Positions 39,048 through 48,295 of a stretch of DNA of 64,000 nt are shown in pieces. Below the pieces are notes generated by a model. That model was not told where the DNA came from. It did not search any database and saw nothing but the letters and a program-made list of their open reading frames with translations. This stretch comes from Bifidobacterium saimiriisciurei (lineage in GTDB: Bacteria > Actinomycetota > Actinomycetes > Actinomycetales > Bifidobacteriaceae): the NCBI RefSeq assembly GCF_010667655.1, contig NZ_WHZU01000002.1:56367-120366 (forward strand). The letters are read 5' to 3'. How positions within the stretch are numbered: position 1 is the stretch's first letter; each line of letters starts with the position of its first letter. The translations under genes were made by a program, and so were the position numbers.

Positions 39048-39521
39048 ATGACCGAAGAGAAAACGACATCCACCGGCATGCTGCATACCGGGGGAACCCC
39101 GCTGCCCTGGGAACGCAAGATCTACCGCAACCGACACGGCCGGGGCAACCGACAGGCGACGTTCGGCATCCGCATGCCCCGATACCGCACCAAGGCCGGC
39201 ATGTTCGACAGCATGGTCGTGGCACAGCTCAAAAGGCTGCATACGGCTTGGCCCCAGCTGCTGGATGGTGTGCAGTGCGCCGTGGAGGACGTGCCGCCCT
39301 CGGCGCCGGTCTCGTGGGAGACCAGGCGCGCCTTTCTTTCCCAGAGCTTCCCCGCCAACCACGGCATTCCCGCCCGTATCGTACTGTATCGCCGTCCCAT
39401 CGAGCAGCGTGCCGTGAACAGAATCGATCTGCAGCTCATCATCCGTGACGAGCTGGTATCCTGCCTTGCCGATCTCAGCGGCAAGCATCCGGAGGACATC
39501 GATCCGGATTGGGGCTTCTAG
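39048..39521 (+). CDS. Metallopeptidase-family (zincin-like) protein, active site degenerate
   Basis: 157 residues. The pattern PARIVLYRRPIEQRAV followed by a helix and a tail in DIDPDWGF matches the actinobacterial metallopeptidase family in which the helix carries HExxH and the tail DDxxxxxxGW-like residues. Here the helix reads IIRDELVSCLADL, with Arg-Asp-Glu-Leu-Val-Ser-Cys where HExxHH would stand, so the zinc ligands are absent. It is therefore either an inactive descendant or a different function on the same fold. Start ATG 39048 has AGG nine bases upstream. Ends at a strong bidirectional terminator. Confidence 0.6.
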   Translation: MTEEKTTSTGMLHTGGTPLPWERKIYRNRHGRGNRQATFGIRMPRYRTKAGMFDSMVVAQLKRLHTAWPQLLDGVQCAVEDVPPSAPVSWETRRAFLSQSFPANHGIPARIVLYRRPIEQRAVNRIDLQLIIRDELVSCLADLSGKHPEDIDPDWGF

Positions 39522-39543
39522 ATTCGAGCCGAACGTCCTTATC

Positions 39544-39583
39544 GAAGAAGGGCCATCCCGTTTTGCGGGGATGGCCCTTCTTC
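39544..39583. terminator. Bidirectional terminator
   Basis: GAAGAAGGGCCATCCC pairs with its complement across a short loop containing TTTT, between convergent genes. Confidence 0.8.
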
Positions 39584-39600
39584 ATGTATGAAGGAACATG

Positions 39601-41145
39601 CTATTGCACGATATCCAGTGACCTGTTCACACGCACCGAAGCCTGCATCGGCATGAGACTGGTGGAGCCGATGTAGCCGAGGCCGCTGACCTTGGCCTTG
39701 GATACCGCGTCGCTACGGACGACGGCGCCCCAGGCGACGGCCTTGCCGGTGTCGTGCAACGTCAGGGCGGCCGCGTTCTTGGCCACGTCCTTCGGGGCCA
39801 GCGACACGGCCTGATGACCGCTGAGCGTGATCTCCTTGACACCGGCCTGATCACCCTGCTGTGAATATGCGGTCAATGTGACCGTCGTCTTGTCGTCGGT
39901 CGTGTTGACGACATCGATAAGCGCGTCGATGCCTTCGGGAAGCGCGATGGCGCTGACCTCCTGAATGTCGGCGGCCTGGACCAGGGAGAAATCAGACTGG
40001 TCCGAACCGTTCTCGACGCACATGGCCGCCGCGTTCATCCTGACGTCGGCGCTGACGCTCACGCCCACGGCGTCGGATGGAGCCTTGCCCAACGACAGCA
40101 CCGCGACCTTGTTGGCATCAAGCCTGATCGTCTTGGCCTTGATGGTCTTCGCTTTCGTCACCCATGACAACGTGGCCTCGCCGGCTTTCTCGGCGAACGC
40201 CTCGACGGTGACATCGCTGCCTGATGCCACTGCGGGCAACATCAGCGTTTCGGAGGGGACGCCCACCGACGTGGCGAAGTCGGAGCCGCGGGAGACAAGC
40301 CCTTCGGCATGCACGACGCGTACCACGGCGGCGACCGCCGTGGTGGTGCTGTTCAACGTGACATACAGTCCCTGCTGCGACGGTGCCGCGGCCGAAAGAT
40401 TGACGACGGTCTCGCCATTGGCGGCCACGGTCACCTTGCTGTCGGTGGCGAGGGCGATCGGCTCGCCGCTCTTGGTGCCCCGGGCCTCAATGGCGACCGT
40501 TGTGGACTTATCCGAGGGATTGGACAGTACGAGCTGCTGGGTCCAACCGGTCTGCGTGCCCGGAAGCAGCAGAGACTGGGTCAGCTGCGGAACGACGCAT
40601 CGCGTGGACGAGACGCCCTGCAGGTCTCCCTTGGTGGCCCATGACGCCATGGCGGAGGCCGCGCCCGAACCCTTGTTCGTCTCGAGAAGACGGGTGGTGT
40701 GCAGTGACGACTTCTTATCGGCACCGGATTGGTGGATGAAGGCCTTGGTGGAATCCGACATATCGACGGATGCGGTCTTCTGCTTGTTGTCGCCGCTGAT
40801 ATCGGTGACGGAGGAATCATAAAGGGAACCGAATGACGCGAACCTCGTCTTGCCGGTGATGTCGCCTTCGGATGACCGGTATGCGGCGTCGCCGTACGAA
40901 CCGGTGTCCGCCAACTGCATGCGTGCGGGGCACACCGTCTGCAACGTGGTCTGGCCTACGGCCACGGCATGCGACGCCTCGCCGTCGCCATGGTCGATGG
41001 CGCCACGCAGGGGAACGAATACCGTGACGATGCCGAACAGGCCGAGCAATGCCACCAATGTGACGGTGGAAGCCGTGGCCTTTGCGACCGTGCCCCATAT
41101 GGACCGGCGGGAACGTGCTCCCCCGTGCCGCGATGTCTTGCTCAT
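39601..41145 (-). CDS. DUF5719-family exported membrane-anchored protein
   Basis: 514 residues. After a basic cytoplasmic N-terminus (MSKTSRHGGARSRRS) comes one transmembrane helix at about 20-45 (ASTVTLVALLGLFGIVTVFV), then a long serine/threonine/alanine-rich extracellular part with repeated beta-rich units (for example TVAIEARGTKSGE and TVTLTAYSQQGDQ). The ATG overlaps the stop of the upstream glycosyltransferase (ATGA), so they are translationally coupled. The pairing of a DUF5719 protein with a giant glycosyltransferase and WhiB is common in actinobacteria; the family has no proven function, but the context points to surface polymer assembly. Confidence 0.72.
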   Translation of the reverse strand: MSKTSRHGGARSRRSIWGTVAKATASTVTLVALLGLFGIVTVFVPLRGAIDHGDGEASHAVAVGQTTLQTVCPARMQLADTGSYGDAAYRSSEGDITGKTRFASFGSLYDSSVTDISGDNKQKTASVDMSDSTKAFIHQSGADKKSSLHTTRLLETNKGSGAASAMASWATKGDLQGVSSTRCVVPQLTQSLLLPGTQTGWTQQLVLSNPSDKSTTVAIEARGTKSGEPIALATDSKVTVAANGETVVNLSAAAPSQQGLYVTLNSTTTAVAAVVRVVHAEGLVSRGSDFATSVGVPSETLMLPAVASGSDVTVEAFAEKAGEATLSWVTKAKTIKAKTIRLDANKVAVLSLGKAPSDAVGVSVSADVRMNAAAMCVENGSDQSDFSLVQAADIQEVSAIALPEGIDALIDVVNTTDDKTTVTLTAYSQQGDQAGVKEITLSGHQAVSLAPKDVAKNAAALTLHDTGKAVAWGAVVRSDAVSKAKVSGLGYIGSTSLMPMQASVRVNRSLDIVQ

Positions 41146-44100
41146 GCCTTCACCCCATTTCGACGGATGCGGGGGAATGCGACGACGACATACAGTATCG
41201 TGACGATTCCCATGCACCATAGCCATGCCCATCTCCAGGGACTGTGCAGTGCCTGGGTCTCACCGGATTCGTCGATGCCCTGCGTGGTCGTGTCGTCGAC
41301 GGTGAGACGAATATACGTGCCTGATTCGTTGCTGACAACGGATTGCGTGCCATCGCTCGCCAGAATGTTGGAGACCAGCGAACGGCTCGCCGAATCGGGC
41401 GCGTACGGGATATAGATGCCCCCGAACCCCAGATCGACGATCTTCGCAATGGCGGCATCGTCGTTATGCTGCAGCAATGTCGCGGAGGACGAGGCGATGG
41501 TCTGGGACGTCCGATCCCATCCGGTGGAGACGCGCGCGGCGGAAACCGACGGCGAATAGTCGATGAGATCGCCCCGCGCGGTTCTCATGGACGAGAACGA
41601 CACCTCCGTGGAGGAATCGGCACGCAACGCCAGAATCCTGTGCCCGTTGCCCGAGGCAAGATAATCCTGGGCGATCAGCGGAAGCTCATAGCGCTGCGGG
41701 GCAAGGCGCTCCCCCTTATAGGCCCTGACACCGCCGATGGCACCCCATAGTGCCACGCATGCCGCAAGCAGCAGCACCAGCAACGCACGTGCGACGATGA
41801 TGAGATTGCGCCGCGCGTAGTGGCCGCGGTCTTTCGAGCCGATGGCACGACTGTGGTCGACCTCACGCGAGACCAGCGGAGAGAACGGCTTCGCCGCGCG
41901 GCCGGCCACCATGCACACGCATGCGAGCACACCGACCATGACGAAGGCCAGACCGGGGAGAACGGTTCCCGCGACCGGGCCGTCCTGTGAGGGGGCGACG
42001 GCCACTCGCGCGGCGAGCAGCGTCTCGAAAGCGCCGGCCACGACGATGACCCACATCATGCGGGAGACACGCAACACGAAGGGAAGCAGCAGTGCGCACG
42101 CCGCGATGATGCACAGCGCCGCAAGGCTGAGCATTGCGAGCAGCGCACCCACGTTCGCCGCAGACAATAGGGCACGGAAGTCAATGCCCGAATCGAATCC
42201 AAAGGCATGCAACGTCAGCGAGAACAGATTCGACGCGGAAACCGTCGCGGCATCGCCGGCTGCCGGATTCATGTCTGCAAAAATCTGGCGATACGAACCA
42301 TCCTGAAGATTCAGTACGACGTTGAGCAGCGTGGGGGCAAGCGCAAACGCTCCGGGAACCGGAATGAGCAGCAGCATGGTCCTGTGGGAACGTACGAGCA
42401 CCATGAAGGCGGCGAACACCACGAGCAGCGGCAGCACCAGCTGCGGCTCGGCCGCAACGACCATCATCATGCACAGCGAGGCCAGCGCTGCCGACTGCAC
42501 CGAGGCCGTGGCGGAGACCGCATCCTCGGTGTGATACATACCCACCGCACGGAACACAAACGCCATGGCCGCAGGCAGGAAGACCATCACGGTGAGCATG
42601 GGGAGATCCCCCCGCGAATACAGCCCCAAGACCCCGCCGAACACGCACCACAACAGTCCCATGACGACGCGGATCGGGTTCGAACGGGTGAAGATGCCGG
42701 CAAGCGCCCAGAACGACAACGCCGACAACGGGGCGGCGGCGAACACCATCAGCCCGATGGCGGCGGTGACATGACCGAATGTGACGGCCGAGGCGACCGT
42801 CAGCACAAGCAGAAACGGTGACGGAGGAGCCGCCACGCCGAGACCATCGGCGTAGGTATAGACCGACGTCGCCGATTCGAACAGCTGGCGCCATGACGCC
42901 GCGGAGGCGATCAGCGTCGAGGAGTGGAAGCTCCCGCCGGTAACCAGGGCCTTCCACGCGTCAAGGTTCACCAGCAGGCCCGCAACAAAGGCCAGCACGG
43001 CCATGACGGAGGCCCAGGCCAGACGACGACGGCGCTGTCTGCGCAGATGGGCCACGGCAAGGGGGCTGAGCAGAGGCACGTTCTTCGAGTCGGCGAATGC
43101 GTCGCTTCGTTCACGCCATTGCGCCACCTGATCGCGACGAGCCACCAGCACGGTCAGCTGTCGCAGTGTGGTGGTCGATTGCCGGGCCACCTTCCTGCGG
43201 GAGCCGATCAGGCGGGGCATCGACAGCAGCAGGCGCCACGGCGCCCCCAGTTCGCAAGCCGCCTCATATGGCCTCTTACCCACGAGCTGCCTGACGAACA
43301 ATGCGATGGAGACCAGCAACCGCCATACCCACATGGGTGCCCACAGCGCAAGACGGATGTCGGTGAACCGGTAACGTTCCCGCGCGTCGATAAGATCCGC
43401 AGCGACCCTGGCGCTTTCGTGACGGGTCGGTTCGCCGTCATGGGTACGCAATCCCTCGAATCTCGCACGACGGTGAGCGATCGCGCTCTTGGGAACCACA
43501 AGCACACGGCCGCCGGACAGACAGACGCGACGGCAGAAATCGGCCGATTCCGCGAACTCCCCCATAGCCGGGTCGGTGCCGTCAAGGGTGCGCCACACCG
43601 GCAGCGACACCAGCGCACCGGCAAGATCGACCACGTAGACGTCCTGACGGGCGTCATACTGCTCCTGATCGGGCTCACCGTCCACGACCAGCGAGGCCAC
43701 ACCGTGGTTGGCGGTAGCGTAACAGCCCACGTCATGCAGGGTTTCGTCCTCGTCCCATCCGACCTGCTTGCAGCCGAGCACGGCGGCGGTCGGCGCGTTG
43801 CGCCATGCCTCGAGCATGGTTTCGAGGCACGAGGCGTCACGAGGCCGCGAATCATCATGCAGGAGCCACAACGATCGCACCGTCGTAGACAGATATGCAT
43901 TATCGAGCGCCTTGCGAACGGCCTGTCCGAACGACGAGGCCCCGGCCGCACCGACGAGACGCACCTCGACGCCCTGCATCGATGAATCCGCATTCAACGT
44001 CGTCTTGGTTGCGGACTGTCCCTCGTCGGTGCAGTCGGCGATGACGATCACCGAGGGAAGCACCGTCTGATTCAATACGGATCGTAGGGTCCTCGAAAGG

Positions 44101-44237
44101 AATCGTCGATCCTCCTCCACGGTGATTATGGCGGCCACGGCCGGTTCCACGGACTGTTCGGCAGACACCCGGCATTCGGCGAGGACACCGCCCACTACAT
44201 CTTGCACGCTTCGCGCCTCATCAATAACAGGATTCAT
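41142..44237 (-). CDS. Giant membrane-bound family 2 glycosyltransferase
   Basis: 1031 residues. GT2 domain at about 30-260: AIITVEEDRRFLSRTLRSVL, DDSRPRD (the metal-binding acidic motif, about residue 118) and MGEFAESADFCRRV. It continues into about 12-14 transmembrane helices between 295 and 840 and ends in an extracellular domain of about 150 residues before a last helix. Such proteins are thought to build or export envelope polysaccharide from lipid-linked sugars; donor and product are unknown. The frame opens at GTG 44246, but ATG 44237 with GGAAAAG just before it is preferred. Cotranscribed with the DUF5719 gene and probably with whiB2, 42 bases upstream. Confidence 0.87.
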   Translation of the reverse strand: MNPVIDEARSVQDVVGGVLAECRVSAEQSVEPAVAAIITVEEDRRFLSRTLRSVLNQTVLPSVIVIADCTDEGQSATKTTLNADSSMQGVEVRLVGAAGASSFGQAVRKALDNAYLSTTVRSLWLLHDDSRPRDASCLETMLEAWRNAPTAAVLGCKQVGWDEDETLHDVGCYATANHGVASLVVDGEPDQEQYDARQDVYVVDLAGALVSLPVWRTLDGTDPAMGEFAESADFCRRVCLSGGRVLVVPKSAIAHRRARFEGLRTHDGEPTRHESARVAADLIDARERYRFTDIRLALWAPMWVWRLLVSIALFVRQLVGKRPYEAACELGAPWRLLLSMPRLIGSRRKVARQSTTTLRQLTVLVARRDQVAQWRERSDAFADSKNVPLLSPLAVAHLRRQRRRRLAWASVMAVLAFVAGLLVNLDAWKALVTGGSFHSSTLIASAASWRQLFESATSVYTYADGLGVAAPPSPFLLVLTVASAVTFGHVTAAIGLMVFAAAPLSALSFWALAGIFTRSNPIRVVMGLLWCVFGGVLGLYSRGDLPMLTVMVFLPAAMAFVFRAVGMYHTEDAVSATASVQSAALASLCMMMVVAAEPQLVLPLLVVFAAFMVLVRSHRTMLLLIPVPGAFALAPTLLNVVLNLQDGSYRQIFADMNPAAGDAATVSASNLFSLTLHAFGFDSGIDFRALLSAANVGALLAMLSLAALCIIAACALLLPFVLRVSRMMWVIVVAGAFETLLAARVAVAPSQDGPVAGTVLPGLAFVMVGVLACVCMVAGRAAKPFSPLVSREVDHSRAIGSKDRGHYARRNLIIVARALLVLLLAACVALWGAIGGVRAYKGERLAPQRYELPLIAQDYLASGNGHRILALRADSSTEVSFSSMRTARGDLIDYSPSVSAARVSTGWDRTSQTIASSSATLLQHNDDAAIAKIVDLGFGGIYIPYAPDSASRSLVSNILASDGTQSVVSNESGTYIRLTVDDTTTQGIDESGETQALHSPWRWAWLWCMGIVTILYVVVAFPRIRRNGVKA

Positions 44238-44279
44238 CTTTTCCACTGTAGAACACCGGACGTCGCTTTGGCGGATATG

Positions 44280-44606
44280 CTAGGCCCGTTCTTTACCATG
44301 TTCTTTCTTATACCGCCGGCGCTCGCGTTCGCTCATGCCGCCCCAGATGCCGAAACGCTCATCGTGGTCGATGGCCCATTTGAGGCACTGCTCACGCACC
44401 TCGCATTCGGCGCATACCTTCTTCGCGTCCCGTGTCGATCCGCCCTTTTCCGGGAAGAACGCCTCGGGATCGGTCTGCGCGCACAAGGCCTTGTGCTGCC
44501 ATGACACGTCCTCATCGGGGTTGAACAGTCCCCACAGCTCCAGAAGGGCATTGCCGTCGGCACCTCGCTCGTGCTGATTCTGGGAATCATCGAACACCCC
44601 CCACAT
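44280..44606 (-). CDS. whiB2: WhiB-family iron-sulfur transcriptional regulator (WhiB2-like)
   Basis: 108 residues. Four cysteines of the [4Fe-4S] site are CAQTDPEAFFPE, then C-x2-C in VCAEC and REQC. The turn GIWGGMSERERRR and basic tail (RYKKEHGKERA) follow. WhiB2/WhmD/WhiB controls septation and sporulation-type division in relatives; the subtype here is inferred from sequence and neighbourhood. GGGAGG seven bases before the ATG and the strong promoter at 44666-44695 support the call. Confidence 0.9.
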   Translation of the reverse strand: MWGVFDDSQNQHERGADGNALLELWGLFNPDEDVSWQHKALCAQTDPEAFFPEKGGSTRDAKKVCAECEVREQCLKWAIDHDERFGIWGGMSERERRRYKKEHGKERA

Positions 44607-44881
44607 GCCGAAACCTCCCGCAATGCCTGCTCATTATCACGGACCAGAAACCAAGTCCGTGCTAAATTACACACTTGTTATTCGCGTTTTGTCAAGTCTC
44701 TTGAGTGTCATTACCGCATTTTGAAATGTTCAGTGATAATGTTCGCCCTTCCGCTCCTTTTATGGCGCCTCCCCCATTCTGTGCCGTTCCTGAGAAGGAT
44801 TGACGATATTCTTCATCTGCTGCAACGTTTTGCGCAATAGTCATTGCAGCACTATCGCCGTCACCCGAGGAGGAATCAAAT
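44607..44881. other. Divergent whiB2 / LCP intergenic region
   Basis: No gene. It holds the whiB2 promoter on the minus strand and, on the plus strand, a TGATAAT element near 44735 that could be the -10 of the LCP gene promoter, with a poor -35. Confidence 0.4.
44666..44695 (-). promoter_or_regulatory. Strong promoter of whiB2
   Basis: TTGACA, 18-base spacer, TGTAAT on the minus strand; transcription would start near 44659, giving a leader of about 50 bases. The best sigma-70-type match in the window. Confidence 0.65.
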
Positions 44882-46210
44882 ATGGGACAGGGGCCTCTTG
44901 ACAACCAGTCAGGGAGCAATCCTCCAAGCTTCATCCCCTCGGGAGCCCCACGACGACGCGCCACGCCTGCTTCATCCGAGCAGACGCCGCAGTCCTTCAA
45001 GCCCCAGGAGATCCCCGTCCGTCCTCGAACGGCCATGCGGCACCGGAGCGAGGGCCCTCGCGCGAACGCGCACGAACGCGCATCGTCGACGCCGCCGAGC
45101 TTCACCCCCTCGACGGGCGTGGATACGCCGCGTCATGCCGGGGCCGCGCGCACATATGAGGCAGCGAAACGGCCGGCGTCGACATCACCGTCCTCGCTGC
45201 GCCGTTCACCCAAGCGCCCGGCAAAGGCGGGCCGCGCAGGCCGGATGCATACGACGGCCATGCGACGCCCCAGTGCGAAAAGAATCGCATTGCTCGTCGT
45301 CGGCGCCCTGCTGGCGCTTGTGCTTGTTCTCGTATTCGGCACGCTCGGCTGGGTCAACGGCCAGCTGAACCACAGGTCCATGCTTACCGATATGCGCAAC
45401 ACCCCGGCATCCACCTGGCTGATTCTCGGTAGCGATGAAAGGGACGGCACGGCGGGCACCGGATCTTCGAAGGACGTCAGTGGCTCCCGCACCGATTCCA
45501 TCCTTGTGCTGACCAAGCCAAGGTCGGGCAACAGCTCGCTGATCTCCATCCCGCGAGACTCCCTGGTCAACGTCAACAACCAGGACATGAAGATCAATGC
45601 GGTCTCCACTCTCGCAGGGTATCCCTCCCTGGTCTCGGAGGTGGAGAGCATCACCGGCATGAAAATCGACCATGTGGTGCAGATCGGCTTCGGCGGCGTG
45701 GAGAAGGTCGTCGACGCCGTCGGTGGCGTGGAGCTGTGCTATGACAGCACCGTGAACGACGCCCGATCGGGTCTCAACTGGAAGGCGGGCTGCCATACGG
45801 CCGATGGCGCCACGGCCCTGGCATTCTCCCGCATGCGTTATTCCGACCCGACCGGTGACATCGGTCGAGCCAAGCGACAGCGCGAAGTGATCGCCGCAGT
45901 GGCGAAGAAGGCCTCATCGCCTTCGGTGCTCGCGAATCCCGTCAAGGTCAGGAAACTCGCCAAGGCGGGATTGTCCTCCCTGACGGTGGACGAGAAAACC
46001 AATGCCTTCTCCCTGGCCGCCATGGCGCTGGCCTTCAAGTCGGCCACCGGGTCCAATGGCATAACCGGCACGCTGTACTATCAGAATCCCAACTACTATC
46101 CGTCATCGGGCATCGGATCGACGATTCTTCTGGATGGCACCAGGAACACCCAGCTCTTCGACCAGCTGGAGGCGGGCACCCACGATCCCGGTACCGTAGG
46201 AGGCATGTAG
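44882..46210 (+). CDS. LytR-CpsA-Psr (LCP) family cell-wall polymer ligase
   Basis: Attaches teichoic-acid-like polymers or polysaccharides from lipid carriers to peptidoglycan outside the membrane. 442 residues: a long, basic, proline/serine-rich cytoplasmic tail (1-130) containing a repeated PPSFxPS-type motif, one transmembrane helix at about 134-157 (ALLVVGALLALVLVLVFGTL), and the LCP domain (about 170-330) with ILGSDER, GSRTDSILVL, ISIPRDSLV, KINAVSTL and the conserved arginines in FSRMRYSDPTGDIGRAKRQREVI. GAGGAGG eight bases before the ATG. Lies back to back with the whiB2-glycosyltransferase-DUF5719 operon, whose product it may anchor. Confidence 0.93.
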   Translation: MGQGPLDNQSGSNPPSFIPSGAPRRRATPASSEQTPQSFKPQEIPVRPRTAMRHRSEGPRANAHERASSTPPSFTPSTGVDTPRHAGAARTYEAAKRPASTSPSSLRRSPKRPAKAGRAGRMHTTAMRRPSAKRIALLVVGALLALVLVLVFGTLGWVNGQLNHRSMLTDMRNTPASTWLILGSDERDGTAGTGSSKDVSGSRTDSILVLTKPRSGNSSLISIPRDSLVNVNNQDMKINAVSTLAGYPSLVSEVESITGMKIDHVVQIGFGGVEKVVDAVGGVELCYDSTVNDARSGLNWKAGCHTADGATALAFSRMRYSDPTGDIGRAKRQREVIAAVAKKASSPSVLANPVKVRKLAKAGLSSLTVDEKTNAFSLAAMALAFKSATGSNGITGTLYYQNPNYYPSSGIGSTILLDGTRNTQLFDQLEAGTHDPGTVGGM

Positions 46211-46213
46211 ACG

Positions 46214-46233
46214 TCGCCGTCCCGAGGCGGCGA
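46214..46233 (+). repeat. Hairpin after the LCP gene
   Basis: TCGCCG-N8-CGGCGA three bases after the stop, without a T tract. A second small palindrome GTGAA-N5-TTCAC lies at 46247-46261 before the next gene. Confidence 0.4.
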
Positions 46234-46321
46234 TACGCGTGGAATTGTGAAAACCGTTCACGTTCGTCCACATTCCTCTCTCGGCTTGCCCTGACATCGC
46301 ATCGGACGTCACCATGGAAAC

Positions 46322-48193
46322 ATGGGTTTTTCAACAAAACGCGACACGCGCAACGAATCGACGCTGCTGGCCATCTCCATGGTCGCGCCCGTTCTGGGAC
46401 AATCCGCACTACTCGTGGTGATGATTGCGGAACGGCGCTGGATGTTCCTGTGCCTCGTCATCCCCGGGCTGATCGGCTGTCTGGCATCCGCCATCGCGGC
46501 GATGGCCGCACATCGCCGCCGCGCCATGCCAAAGACATCGCCCGACGCAGGACAGCCCCCTCCGGACGACAGGAACACCATGCGGCCCGATGCGGCCCGA
46601 TGCGCGATGCTGCATCCGCAGCTTGAACCGCTGCTTGGCCTTGAAGCCTCCCGTCCCGACCATCTCTGGCGCCGTATCGCACGCAACTGGCATGAGGCCT
46701 CGGAGGCACAGCGAACCTGCAAGAAGGACGTGCTCGACGGCATGCATGACGTCGCCGTCGGGGAATCCGACAAAGGCCGGACGACGACCCTGAATCTCCC
46801 GAAAGCCGGACCGCATGCCCTGGTGGCAGGGACAACGGGCTCCGGCAAATCCGTTCTGCTGGAATCCTGGTGTCTGTCGCTGGCATGCCGGTTCCCGCCA
46901 TCGATGCTGAACTTCGTCTTTCTGGACTTCAAGGGCGGCGCGGCGTTCCGCATGCTCCACCGTCTCCCCCACACGGTCGGATTCGTGTCCGATCTGAACC
47001 TCGACCATGCGGTACGCGCCCTGCGGGCCATCGAGGCGGAGCTGCGCAGACGGGAAAGACTGGTCGCGGAGCATCATGCCGCAGGCACCGACGAACTGGA
47101 CGATCCCCCGCCACGGCTCATGGTCGTCATCGACGAGTTCCATGCATTGAGGCAACAGCTGCCGGACTATATGACGCAGCTTGTGGCACTGGCCTCGCTG
47201 GGGCGTTCCCTGGGCATGCATCTCATCGCATGCACGCAGAATCCCATGGGACAGATCGGAGGGGACATGAAGGCGAACATCGGGCTGAACATATGCCTAC
47301 GTGTACGGGATCCTCTGCAGTCGACGGAGCTGCTTGGCATCAGGGATGCGGCGTTCATCAGTCCGCAGCACCCCGGCATAGCCTACCTGTTCGATGGCGA
47401 ACGGCGCACGGCGTTCCGGTGCGCGATGCCGGGTTCGGCGGCGGCGCTTATCCATGGATGCGATCATGCCCGCCGATTCCTGAACGAGACCGATGCGTCA
47501 CCCCTGTTTTCACCGCCGCTGCCGAATGTGGCCGACTGGCCGGGCCCCGTCGCGGCTCCGAAACGGCCACTGGACCCCGTCCCGTTGGGATTGCTTGACC
47601 TCGGAGTGAGGCTGGAAGCGCTGGAGCTTCCTCTGGATTCCGGCAACATCGCCATTGTCGGGCCCGAAAGACGAGGAAAGACCTCCATACTCGGTCTGAT
47701 CCGCCGACAGCTCTCCGACCGCTCGGACCTGAAGATCATCGATATCACGGCCAATGGTCCAGGACAGTACGTGAGGACGGTCACGGGACCGTCCTCACGG
47801 CGTGCGGGTAGACGGCCTTCCGCAATCCACGCCGAAGGCACTCCTCCCCCGCCGCCGCAATCGACGGCGATATGGCTGGTGGACGATGCCGACGCCCTGC
47901 TCGACCCCTTGTGCATGGATGCATTGCACGACGAGTTCATGCGGGTACTGGCGGACCCGCGCACCCCCGTGGTGTTCGCCCTCAGCTCACCGCGACATCT
48001 GAGATTCCCCGACCATTGCACGATGCGCATACTGTTCCCCACCGGGGACAGGACCTCCGACATGATGGCCGGTATACCGTCGCAGGCCCTGTCGTCATGC
48101 AATGACGACGACTGGCGTACGCCGGGAAGGGGCATGCTGCTGGTTCACGGACAGGCGCACCTTATCCAGTGTTTCCGGCTCGCCGCGGAATGA
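46322..48193 (+). CDS. Orphan FtsK/SpoIIIE-family ATPase, EssC/EccC-like
   Basis: 623 residues. Two transmembrane helices at about 15-65 (LLVVMIAERRWMFLCLVIPG) precede two P-loop domains: the first with Walker A AGTTGSGKSVLL (about 168) and Walker B RLMVVIDEF (about 264), the second with Walker A VGPERRGKTSIL (about 446) and Walker B WLVDDADAL (about 517). ASLGRSLGMHLIACTQNP is typical of the SpoIIIE/EccC type. This is smaller than EssC or EccC, which have three ATPase domains, and no WXG100 substrate or other type VII gene is near. A tandem duplication CGGCCCGATG x2 lies near 46595. Start uncertain; only a weak ribosome site. Confidence 0.8.
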   Translation: MGFSTKRDTRNESTLLAISMVAPVLGQSALLVVMIAERRWMFLCLVIPGLIGCLASAIAAMAAHRRRAMPKTSPDAGQPPPDDRNTMRPDAARCAMLHPQLEPLLGLEASRPDHLWRRIARNWHEASEAQRTCKKDVLDGMHDVAVGESDKGRTTTLNLPKAGPHALVAGTTGSGKSVLLESWCLSLACRFPPSMLNFVFLDFKGGAAFRMLHRLPHTVGFVSDLNLDHAVRALRAIEAELRRRERLVAEHHAAGTDELDDPPPRLMVVIDEFHALRQQLPDYMTQLVALASLGRSLGMHLIACTQNPMGQIGGDMKANIGLNICLRVRDPLQSTELLGIRDAAFISPQHPGIAYLFDGERRTAFRCAMPGSAAALIHGCDHARRFLNETDASPLFSPPLPNVADWPGPVAAPKRPLDPVPLGLLDLGVRLEALELPLDSGNIAIVGPERRGKTSILGLIRRQLSDRSDLKIIDITANGPGQYVRTVTGPSSRRAGRRPSAIHAEGTPPPPPQSTAIWLVDDADALLDPLCMDALHDEFMRVLADPRTPVVFALSSPRHLRFPDHCTMRILFPTGDRTSDMMAGIPSQALSSCNDDDWRTPGRGMLLVHGQAHLIQCFRLAAE

Positions 48194-48295
48194 CATCTCC
48201 ACATGTTTTGGGTATTTCACTCTTGAAAAATGACCGCATTCGTGGTTTGCTCGTATATAAGAGTTTTGTATTTCAATCGGGATCGAGGGACACAG

